Shown: piece after piece, positions 1 to 5,794 of the stretch
How the letters are laid out: each line of letters starts with the position of its first letter
Numbering within the stretch: position 1 is the stretch's first letter
Origin: Spirochaetaceae bacterium
GTDB lineage: Bacteria > Spirochaetota > Spirochaetia > DSM-27196 > SLST01
Direction: 5' to 3'
Assembly: GCA_007129695.1 (NCBI GenBank)
Contig: SKVA01000401.1
Span: 1 to 6,619, forward strand
DNA length: 6,619 nt
The notes under the pieces: model-generated
The model's input: only the letters and a program-made list of their open reading frames with translations
Databases searched by the model: none
Told to the model about the DNA's origin: nothing
Program-made: the position numbers and the translations under genes

Positions 1-275
1 CAGATTACTACCTTGCCAACGCTGCGAAGATCAGATCCACAATGCAGCGGCTTGGCTACGACTGCGTCGGTGGCGACAACAGCCCGTACGTCTGGGTCAG
101 GACCGGATCGGACAGCTGGGCGTTCTTCGACGACGTGCTCCACCGCGCCGCGGTCGTGATCACCCCCGGCGCCGGGTTCGGCACGATGGGCGAAGGATAC
201 GTGCGTATCTCCGCGTTCAACCACGCGGAGAAGGTTGACGAAGCGCTCGAGCGGATCGAGGCCGCGCTCAGCTGA
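1..275 (+). CDS. dapL: LL-diaminopimelate aminotransferase, C-terminal fragment
   Basis: This is the last 90 codons of a gene that starts before the window; the reading frame begins at base 3 and ends at TGA 273-275. The enzyme is a PLP-dependent class I/II aminotransferase that converts tetrahydrodipicolinate plus glutamate directly to LL-diaminopimelate, for lysine and peptidoglycan synthesis in the cytoplasm. What is visible is the small C-terminal domain of fold type I: a GGDNSPYVWV segment (fragment residues 23-32), TPGAGFG (54-60) and GEGYVRISAF (63-72). R68 in the last motif corresponds to the arginine that binds the substrate alpha-carboxylate in this family. The GG-N-(A/S)-PY-(I/V)-W pattern is typical of DapL rather than AspC or HisC. 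The PLP lysine lies upstream, outside the window. The gene converges on the operon at 380-5700, and no functional link to it is apparent. Another class I/II aminotransferase is possible but less likely. Confidence 0.85.
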   Translation, partial: DYYLANAAKIRSTMQRLGYDCVGGDNSPYVWVRTGSDSWAFFDDVLHRAAVVITPGAGFGTMGEGYVRISAFNHAEKVDEALERIEAALS

Positions 276-314
276 CGCCCGATTCGACCCGAAACACGCC
301 ACAGACGTAGCACA

Positions 315-359
315 GGAGTCGGTTCTGAGCGTGCCGCGATCGCACAGTCGGCGACCTCC
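315..359. other. Imperfect hairpin between convergent genes
   Basis: The 104-base gap between the dapL stop and the stop of the minus-strand operon (276-379) holds no gene. It contains an outer stem pairing 315-321 (GGAGTCG) with 352-359 (CGACCTCC, one bulged C) around an inner 4-bp stem 331-334/342-345 (GTGC/GCAC). The inner stem overlaps the 8-bp palindrome GCGATCGC at 336-343. It could be a bidirectional transcript end, but neither strand has a following T-run, so it does not qualify as a standard intrinsic terminator. Chance folding in GC-rich DNA is quite possible. Confidence 0.2.
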
Positions 360-379
360 GGGTGCTCTTGGGCCATCGA

Positions 380-871
380 CTACTGCTGCAGCTCGTTCAC
401 GAGCGCATCGAAGATCGTCAGCATGTCCCCGGTCGTCTTGCGCAGTCGCCCGGCAAGGATTCGCGCGATCTCCCGAGTGATAGGCAGCGCGATCTGCGGG
501 TACTCGTCTCCGAGCGACAGGAAGTCGGTCTTGGAGAGAACCAGGAACTGTGAATCGTCGGTCGTCACGATCGTCGCCGAACGTACGTCATCGTCTATCA
601 GCGCCATCTCCCCGAAGAACACGTTGTCTTCGGCGCGCAACTTCACGACGGTGTAGACGTCGCCGGCGCGGGTCTTGCGTTGGATCTCTACCGATCCGGC
701 GACCATGACGTACATCTCGGCGCCGCGCTCCCCCTCCTGGATCACGATCTGTCCGGCAGGGACCGATCGAAGCGTACAGATCCCGCCGATTCGGGCCAGG
801 TCCTCCGCGTTGTCTCTGATGTCAGCCAGGAGCGGGGTCTTTCGCAGCTGCTCAAGAACACGGTCATCCAT
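380..871 (-). CDS. Stand-alone cyclic-nucleotide-binding domain protein (163 aa)
   Basis: This is a single cNMP-binding (CRP/PKA-type) beta-roll domain, with about 20 residues before it and a helical tail after it. The phosphate-binding cassette is FGEMALIDDDVRSATI (residues 86-101). It keeps E88, which contacts the ribose 2'-OH, and R97-S98, matching the R-S pair that contacts the cyclic phosphate in E. coli CRP, so cAMP or cGMP binding is likely. There is no helix-turn-helix, kinase, cyclase or membrane segment; only about 45 residues follow the roll, predicted as helical. It is therefore not a CRP/FNR regulator. I chose the ATG at 871 because GAAAGGG (881-887) sits 9 nt upstream and domain homology starts just after it. 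An in-frame ATG at 931 would add 20 residues that merely shadow the channel gene. The start overlaps the channel stop by 8 nt and the gene is last in the operon. It may act as a regulatory partner of the channel or kinase (inference). Confidence 0.85.
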   Translation of the reverse strand: MDDRVLEQLRKTPLLADIRDNAEDLARIGGICTLRSVPAGQIVIQEGERGAEMYVMVAGSVEIQRKTRAGDVYTVVKLRAEDNVFFGEMALIDDDVRSATIVTTDDSQFLVLSKTDFLSLGDEYPQIALPITREIARILAGRLRKTTGDMLTIFDALVNELQQ

Positions 872-2039
872 CGGTCCGATCCCTTTCAAGCACGATCGCC
901 ATAGAGTGCCGCGAGATCGGGAAGTCGTCATCGGGCAGGAGGACCGGCTCGTTCACGACGATTTCCTTGACCCGCTGCATGTTCCCGATCAGCTTCCCCA
1001 CATCGCTCGTCTTCTGCGCCTCTCGCAGCCACTCAATCTTCAGCGCGTTCGGCGAGCCTGTATTTGTCAGCAGGCCGATCAGAAGCGACGCGTCTGAGTC
1101 GGTCGCCACGCTCGCACGATACTCGCCGTAGGTCCTGTTCACGTACGTCGACGGAATCTCACGCGTGACAAGCCGCGAGCGCGAGCTTCCCTGCCCGAGA
1201 AGCTCGTGGATGATGTGCGACAGCCCGTTTGTCGCCGAGCTCGATGCAAGCATCTGCCGCGCAAAATCCCGGCTGAACAGCACCTCGTCGCACTGGACGT
1301 GCTTGAGATAGCTCTCGAACTTCCGGTCGAGCACCTCCGCCGTCACGTAGACGTCGCGGGCAAGGCTCTTCACGGTCAGAACAGCCATTACCGTCTTGCT
1401 GTCGACCTCACTCACCGACGAGCTTTCGAGCGTGTCGGCGATGATCACCACCTTCCGCGCGGACCGGACGTTCGCTCGCACCAGCGTCGCCTCCGAGTGG
1501 TAGTCGCCGCGGACGAACTTCAGACCGCGCAGATCGTCCGACTCCTGAAGCTCCTCGACTCGCTCCGACTCGACATTGGACACTAGCACGATACGGTCGG
1601 GGCTCAGGTCGCTCGATGTCTTGAGCACATCCCTCAGAATCTGCGCCATATCTTCGCGCCACCCGCACAGGATCAGGTGACCGGTAAGCGACTTGAAATC
1701 CATGAGTCCTCTCCTTGCTCGAGTACTCCGTTCGACCAGAAACGATGCGAGTGCGCCGGACAGGAGGCTCATCGCTCCGATTCCGACCAGGATCGTGACC
1801 GCCGCGAGAACTCTCCCGCCGATCGTAACGGGAACCTTGTCTCCGTAGCCGGTCGTGCTGAACGTGATCAGCGACCACCAGATCCCATCGAGCAGCGTCT
1901 CGAACTCGTCGTTCGCGCGCGACTCGAACACTACGACTATCGCTCCCCCGACGACCAGGAAGACCACGGCAAACAGAATGGGTCGGACTGAGCGCGACTC
2001 GCGCAGCGCACGGGTCACTCGTCGTGCGATCGCCCTCAT
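864..2039 (-). CDS. Two-TM potassium channel with cytosolic RCK (TrkA-N) domain
   Basis: This is a 391-aa inner-membrane protein of MthK/YugO type. A basic N-terminus (residues 1-19) precedes TM1 (about 20-38), a pore helix (about 50-61), the selectivity filter TTGYGD (62-67; bases 1839-1856) and TM2 (about 74-101), followed by an Arg-rich linker. GYGD is diagnostic for K+ selectivity. The cytosolic RCK N-domain (about 119-250) starts GHLILCGWRED, similar to the HVVICGW opening of MthK, where the classical GxGxxG is also degenerate. An RCK-C-like region follows (about 290-385) and is the least certain part. Such channels assemble as tetramers and are gated by ligands (Ca2+, nucleotides) bound to the RCK ring. 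The ATG start overlaps the kinase stop by 4 nt (ATGA), which implies translational coupling. There is no cyclic-nucleotide domain in this chain, yet one is encoded immediately downstream. The physiological role is unknown; a role in K+ flux or membrane-potential control is inferred. Confidence 0.92.
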   Translation of the reverse strand: MRAIARRVTRALRESRSVRPILFAVVFLVVGGAIVVVFESRANDEFETLLDGIWWSLITFSTTGYGDKVPVTIGGRVLAAVTILVGIGAMSLLSGALASFLVERSTRARRGLMDFKSLTGHLILCGWREDMAQILRDVLKTSSDLSPDRIVLVSNVESERVEELQESDDLRGLKFVRGDYHSEATLVRANVRSARKVVIIADTLESSSVSEVDSKTVMAVLTVKSLARDVYVTAEVLDRKFESYLKHVQCDEVLFSRDFARQMLASSSATNGLSHIIHELLGQGSSRSRLVTREIPSTYVNRTYGEYRASVATDSDASLLIGLLTNTGSPNALKIEWLREAQKTSDVGKLIGNMQRVKEIVVNEPVLLPDDDFPISRHSMAIVLERDRTDG

Positions 2040-4441
2040 TGTCCGCCTAGCCTTACCCGAGCGACCGAACCCGCAAGGTCGGCGACCGTGAGCGCCAACC
2101 GCTCGAACTCAGCCTCGACGGCCTTCGCATAGTGACGACAGTTCGGTTCACTCGCCATTTTCGCGGACGCCTCAAGAAGCGCCGCAGCGTTGCCGAGTCT
2201 CATGGCCTCCAGACTCCACGCGCCCCCCTTGATCGCGTGAGCGGCGGCACGAATCGCGTCAAAGTCACCAGACTCGGTGACTTCGGACAGCCCGCGTATC
2301 TGCTCACGCTGTTTGCTGGCGAAGTCTGACAATACTCTCATGACGACGTCCCGCTGCCCCATGAACCGGTCAACAGCCGCCTCCAGATCGAGAACCGGCG
2401 CGTCATCGAACGAGATTGGGCGCCCAAGGGCCTCCTCGGGAACCGCGAATCCGGGATCGCCGCACGTCGCGTCGACCCGATCGGTCGCCTCTGCCGCACC
2501 GGAGCCTGGCAGCTCGTCGGCGACCCATCGGTCGATGAGCGAGACGATCTCCTCCTTGCGGAACGGCTTGGTCAGAAAGTCGGTCATGCCCGCGCGAAGA
2601 CACCGCTCGCGCTCTCCCCGGACCGCGTTCGCGGTCACCGCGACGATCGGCTTCAGGAAACCGCGTCTGCGGAGTTCCTCGGTCGCCTCGTAACCGTTCA
2701 TTTCGGGCATCTGGACGTCCATGAACACCAGGTCGATCGCGCCGCTGTGCACCGCGGCGACCGCCTGCCTCCCGTCGGCGGCGAGCACCACCTCATGCCC
2801 AAGCTTGGTCAGTATCGTGCGAAACAACTGCTGGTTTACCGGATGATCTTCGGCGACCAGGATCCGCGCCGATGCGGGAGCCACCTCTTCGACCGGCTCC
2901 TCGTCGTCGTCAAGATCGTCCGCGGGCTGCAATTCCATGTCGGACGATAGCGCCGCCTCGAGCTCCGCAAGCAGCGCACGTCTACCGAGCGGCTTGCTCA
3001 GGTAGCCGTTGAACCAGCGCAGACGCTTCATCTTCGCTTCGCCCGCCATCAGACCGTTCGGGCTGAGCAGAATCAGAGCCGTATGCGAAACGGTCGCGTC
3101 GGCGTTGATCTCGCTCGCGAGCTGCCAGCCATCCATCCCCGGCAACTCAAGGTCGATGAGCGCAAGGTCGAACGGCTCTGAGATCGCCGCGTCGCGAAGC
3201 AGCGCGAGCCCGTCCTGACCCGAGCGTGCCCGCGTGACCGTGGCGCCGGTCGGCGTCACGTACGACTCGATTACACTGCTTGCCGAATCGTTGTCATCGA
3301 TCAGCAGGATCCGCCGACCGCGCAGATCGGGCGCGTCGGAGGACCCCGCCGACACAATCTGGAACGGAATCTCGAACCAGAAGGTGCTTCCCTGGTCCTC
3401 CACGCTCGTGACGCCGATCCTACCGTTCATCGTCTCCGCCAGGCTCCTGCTGATCGACAGACCCAGGCCGGTGCCCCCGAATCGTCGGGTTGTCGACGAA
3501 TCGACCTGCCGGAATGCGGTGAAAAGGCTCCCTAACTTCTCCTCCGGAATGCCTATACCCGTATCGCGCACGTCGATTCGTACGGTCGGGTCGGGCTCGT
3601 CCGCGACCGTCACGCTGATCTCGATTTCGCCACGTTCGGTGAACTTCACGGCATTGTTCACAAGGTTCACGATGATCTGCCGCAGCCGGCCAGGATCACC
3701 CTTCACGATCAGCGGAAGCCCCGCACCGAGCGACACGATTACCTCGAGACCCTTCCGGTGAGCCTGGACGCTGACCATGTCGACCGACTCCTGGACCAGG
3801 CCAACCAGATCGAACTCGATGATCTCGAGCGACAGTTTGCCTGCCTCGATCTTCGAGAAGTCGAGGATGTCGTTTATCAGGTAGAGGAGAACCTCCGCCG
3901 ACGTTCGCACCTGCTCTGCGTACTCGCGCTGCTCCTCGTCGAGCCCTGTTTCGAGCAGCAGATCGTTCATCCCGGTGATCGTGTGGATCGGAGTACGTAT
4001 CTCATGGCTCATGTTCGCAAGAAACGCCGACTTTGTCTCGGTCGAGCGCTCAGCCGCGTCCTTCGCGCGCTTGAGCCTCTGCTCGGTGTGCTTCTGGAGC
4101 GTCACGTCGCGCGCGTTCACGACCATCAGGATGGCATCCCCATGGCGGCCGATCACTGAGACATCGAGCTGCCACAGCGACGCCCGCGACCGGTCGGCAG
4201 ACCGCGCGAGCCAGCTGTACCGCTCCCCAGGCTCGCGAAGCCGTGCCAGACGATCCCTGCTCGCGCCGTGATCAGAGGCGTGTATGAGGTCCCAGAGCGA
4301 CTGCGGCGGGTCTGCGTCGGTCGCGGCGCGGTAGAGGTCGCGAAACGCCGCGTTAATCTCCAGGATCGAACCGTCGTCGCGAATCAGCGCCATACCGATC
4401 GTCGAAGAGCGGAATACCGACTCAAAGAGGCTCGCGTTCAT
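2036..4441 (-). CDS. Soluble hybrid histidine kinase, PAS-HisKA-HATPase-REC-REC-HPt
   Basis: This is an 801-aa sensor kinase with no membrane segment or signal peptide, so it should sense inside the cell. Domains in order: PAS (about 1-115, ending in the DVT motif typical of PAS-kinase joints); a coiled linker; HisKA with H-box SHEIRTPI (phosphoacceptor H146); HATPase with N-box (259-267), G1 DTGIGIP (293-299), F-box (306-314) and G2 GGTGLGLSI (322-330). Receiver 1 is at about 376-495 (acidic pair D382/D383, acceptor D430, S460, K483). An acidic linker (about 502-520) leads to receiver 2 at about 525-640 (E531/D532, acceptor D575, T603, K625). A C-terminal HPt (about 685-790) carries AHAIKGG with H735. 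All catalytic and acceptor residues are present, so a full His-Asp-His relay is expected within the chain, as in BarA- or ArcB-like kinases. Its ATG shares base 4441 with the upstream response-regulator stop (TGATG), so the two are probably co-translated and are likely partners. The PAS ligand cannot be read from the sequence. Confidence 0.95.
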   Translation of the reverse strand: MNASLFESVFRSSTIGMALIRDDGSILEINAAFRDLYRAATDADPPQSLWDLIHASDHGASRDRLARLREPGERYSWLARSADRSRASLWQLDVSVIGRHGDAILMVVNARDVTLQKHTEQRLKRAKDAAERSTETKSAFLANMSHEIRTPIHTITGMNDLLLETGLDEEQREYAEQVRTSAEVLLYLINDILDFSKIEAGKLSLEIIEFDLVGLVQESVDMVSVQAHRKGLEVIVSLGAGLPLIVKGDPGRLRQIIVNLVNNAVKFTERGEIEISVTVADEPDPTVRIDVRDTGIGIPEEKLGSLFTAFRQVDSSTTRRFGGTGLGLSISRSLAETMNGRIGVTSVEDQGSTFWFEIPFQIVSAGSSDAPDLRGRRILLIDDNDSASSVIESYVTPTGATVTRARSGQDGLALLRDAAISEPFDLALIDLELPGMDGWQLASEINADATVSHTALILLSPNGLMAGEAKMKRLRWFNGYLSKPLGRRALLAELEAALSSDMELQPADDLDDDEEPVEEVAPASARILVAEDHPVNQQLFRTILTKLGHEVVLAADGRQAVAAVHSGAIDLVFMDVQMPEMNGYEATEELRRRGFLKPIVAVTANAVRGERERCLRAGMTDFLTKPFRKEEIVSLIDRWVADELPGSGAAEATDRVDATCGDPGFAVPEEALGRPISFDDAPVLDLEAAVDRFMGQRDVVMRVLSDFASKQREQIRGLSEVTESGDFDAIRAAAHAIKGGAWSLEAMRLGNAAALLEASAKMASEPNCRHYAKAVEAEFERLALTVADLAGSVARVRLGGQ

Positions 4442-5700
4442 CAGAAGCTCGTCTTGAGAATCTCCCGGGCCTTGTTCAGAAGCGACTCGGGTTTCAGCGG
4501 TTTGATCAGGTAGCTCTTGACGCCGTGATTGAGCGCCTTGACGACGGTCTCGCGCTGGGAGAGAGCCGACAGGATGATCACCGGTCGCATCGGACCGTCA
4601 CCGGATAGCCGTTCGAGTACCTGAAAGCCGTCCATCTCCGGCATCATCAGATCCAGGAGTACCAGATCAAAGTCGTCGACGATGCCGGAGTCGACGAACC
4701 GCTTGCCGTTCTCGAACTCGGTGATCTGAAAGCCCGTCTCTGAGAGAATCGCCTTGACCATTTCGCGGATCACGAAGTCGTCATCGACCACGGCAACCTT
4801 GACCGCGTCGCCGCCGGTGGCCAGATCGTAGTCCTGCACTCGTTCGCTGTGGAAACGGGTCTCGATCGTTTCCTCCCGGCCACTCTTCGGTGCCGAGGTC
4901 TGAAGGAACTCCTGTTGCACCGTTCGGCTCTCACGGTCGATGAAGCTTCCCGCCCTTCGGCCGAGCAGTCCGTCCATCGCGTGTTCGAGCGTTCCGACGA
5001 CTTCGACGCCGGTGTAATCGTCGCGGTCGTCAAGGAACTGGCGGACATAGTCGCAGGCAGTGAGGACTTTGACGTGATTGGGCTTGGCCCGGGTTGTCGA
5101 CATGATCGTAGAAAAAAGCGCGCCGAGCTTGATCGTCTCCTCAGGGCCCACGTCGATGCTCGACATGATCACCAGGATCTTCGGGTTCTTCAGCTCGTAC
5201 AGGTCGATCAGTTCGGTGAGCTTGAACCGCAGCAGCTCTATCTTCTCCTTGTTGAGACCCTGCGCGATTTCGATGAACATGATCTCGTCGTTGACGTGCG
5301 CATCGATGATCGATGGAGTGTTGTCGATCTCCAGTTCAACGCCGAGGATCGATGAGATCGCGTCGACGAGCGCGTCCATCCGGATCGGCTTGGTGAAGAA
5401 CTTCTTCACATTGTAAGGTGCGACCTGCAGAAGCTTATCCTTCTCTACCTTCGCCGACGCCATGATGACGGGAATGGCCGCTGCGTTCGGATCGGCCTTC
5501 TTCTGCTGGAGCACTTCGATCGACGACATCCGACTCAGGTAGTAGTCCATAATCACCAGATCGGGGATCTCTCTGCGCAGCTTCGACGCACCATCGAGCC
5601 CGTTCACGCCCAGAATGACCTCGAACCCGAACTCGGAGAGCTTGTTCTTGAGAAAATCGCGAAAGAGATTCGATTCGTCGATTACGAGTATCTTCTTCAA
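4441..5700 (-). CDS. Dual-receiver response regulator with central STAS-like domain
   Basis: This is a 419-aa cytosolic protein and the first gene of the operon. Receiver 1 (about 1-120) has D8/E9, acceptor D52, S82 and K104 (FFTKP). Receiver 2 (about 300-418) has D306/D307, acceptor D350, S378 and K400 (YLIKP). Both look phosphorylatable, although the acceptor loop of receiver 1 (MDYYLSRMS) lacks the usual MPxMDG. Between them, about 133-247 alternates predicted strands and helices in an order that fits a STAS fold, followed by a flexible linker (248-299). No DNA-binding, GGDEF, HD-GYP or other enzymatic output domain is visible. The start is TTG at 5698-5700, supported by GGAG (5708-5711) 7 nt upstream and by receiver strand 1 beginning at residue 3. 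The HPt of the downstream kinase is the probable phosphodonor (inference from the 1-nt overlap). From memory, similar proteins occur in Treponema and Spirochaeta. Confidence 0.9.
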   Translation of the reverse strand: MKKILVIDESNLFRDFLKNKLSEFGFEVILGVNGLDGASKLRREIPDLVIMDYYLSRMSSIEVLQQKKADPNAAAIPVIMASAKVEKDKLLQVAPYNVKKFFTKPIRMDALVDAISSILGVELEIDNTPSIIDAHVNDEIMFIEIAQGLNKEKIELLRFKLTELIDLYELKNPKILVIMSSIDVGPEETIKLGALFSTIMSTTRAKPNHVKVLTACDYVRQFLDDRDDYTGVEVVGTLEHAMDGLLGRRAGSFIDRESRTVQQEFLQTSAPKSGREETIETRFHSERVQDYDLATGGDAVKVAVVDDDFVIREMVKAILSETGFQITEFENGKRFVDSGIVDDFDLVLLDLMMPEMDGFQVLERLSGDGPMRPVIILSALSQRETVVKALNHGVKSYLIKPLKPESLLNKAREILKTSF

Positions 5701-5707
5701 GAGCGTA

Positions 5708-5711
5708 CTCC
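5708..5711 (-). promoter_or_regulatory. Ribosome binding site for the TTG-started response regulator
   Basis: GGAG on the minus strand lies 7 nt upstream of the TTG at 5698-5700. This supports the rare TTG start rather than an internal ATG, which would delete strand 1 and the acidic pair of receiver 1. Confidence 0.6.
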
Positions 5712-5720
5712 GTCGTTCCA

Positions 5721-5749
5721 GTTATAGTCGACCGGCCGGCATTCAGCAA
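5721..5749 (-). promoter_or_regulatory. Sigma70-like promoter of the four-gene operon
   Basis: Read on the minus strand, -35 TTGCTG (bases 5744-5749) and -10 TATAAC (5721-5726) are separated by 17 bp, the ideal spacing. The -10 matches TATAAT at 5 of 6 positions. Transcription would begin near 5713-5715, leaving a leader of only about 14 nt that still includes the GGAG ribosome site at 5708-5711. The assignment rests on sequence match alone. Confidence 0.5.
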
Positions 5750-5758
5750 GAACGTTCT
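5749..5758. promoter_or_regulatory. 10-bp perfect palindrome, possible operator in the divergent region
   Basis: AGAACGTTCT is a perfect inverted repeat. It touches the last base of the operon -35 box and lies 36 nt upstream of the ATG of the divergent outer-membrane gene. Its position would suit a repressor or activator acting on one or both promoters. I cannot name a binding protein, and a 10-bp palindrome may occur by chance. Confidence 0.3.
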
Positions 5759-5759
5759 G

Positions 5760-5788
5760 TTTACTCGATCGCCCTTCCACGGTAGAGT
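5760..5788 (+). promoter_or_regulatory. Weak candidate promoter for the outer-membrane protein gene
   Basis: TTTACT (5760-5765) and TAGAGT (5783-5788), 17 bp apart, each match 4 of 6 consensus bases. If used, transcription would begin close to the ATG at 5795, giving an almost leaderless mRNA. No stronger candidate is visible in the 94-base divergent gap, but the match is poor. The GGTAGAG just before the ATG could alternatively be a weak ribosome site fed by a promoter I cannot see. Confidence 0.2.
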
Positions 5789-5794
5789 CTGCGC

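Noticed and set aside
56..376. A minus-strand frame starting just after the cNMP gene stop
   Set aside because: Its position looks like a fifth operon gene, but most of it is antisense to well-conserved dapL sequence and the peptide shows no domain.
276..379. Intrinsic terminator for dapL or the operon
   Set aside because: Only an imperfect hairpin is present and no T-run follows it on either strand, so I listed it as a structure only.
380..871. CRP/FNR-type transcription factor
   Set aside because: The cNMP fold is present but the chain ends about 45 residues after it, with no helix-turn-helix.
1408..1878. A 156-codon minus-strand frame inside the channel gene
   Set aside because: It is out of frame with a clear K+ channel/RCK coding sequence and is Arg/Gly-rich low-information sequence.
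3234..3761. A 175-codon open frame on the plus strand
   Set aside because: It is antisense to the HATPase and receiver 1 part of the kinase; Arg/Ser/Pro-rich with no recognisable motif.
4849..5355. A 168-codon open frame on the plus strand
   Set aside because: It lies wholly antisense to the response regulator, whose two receivers are unmistakable. The peptide is Asp/Arg/Leu-rich with no domain, as expected of a shadow in GC-rich DNA.
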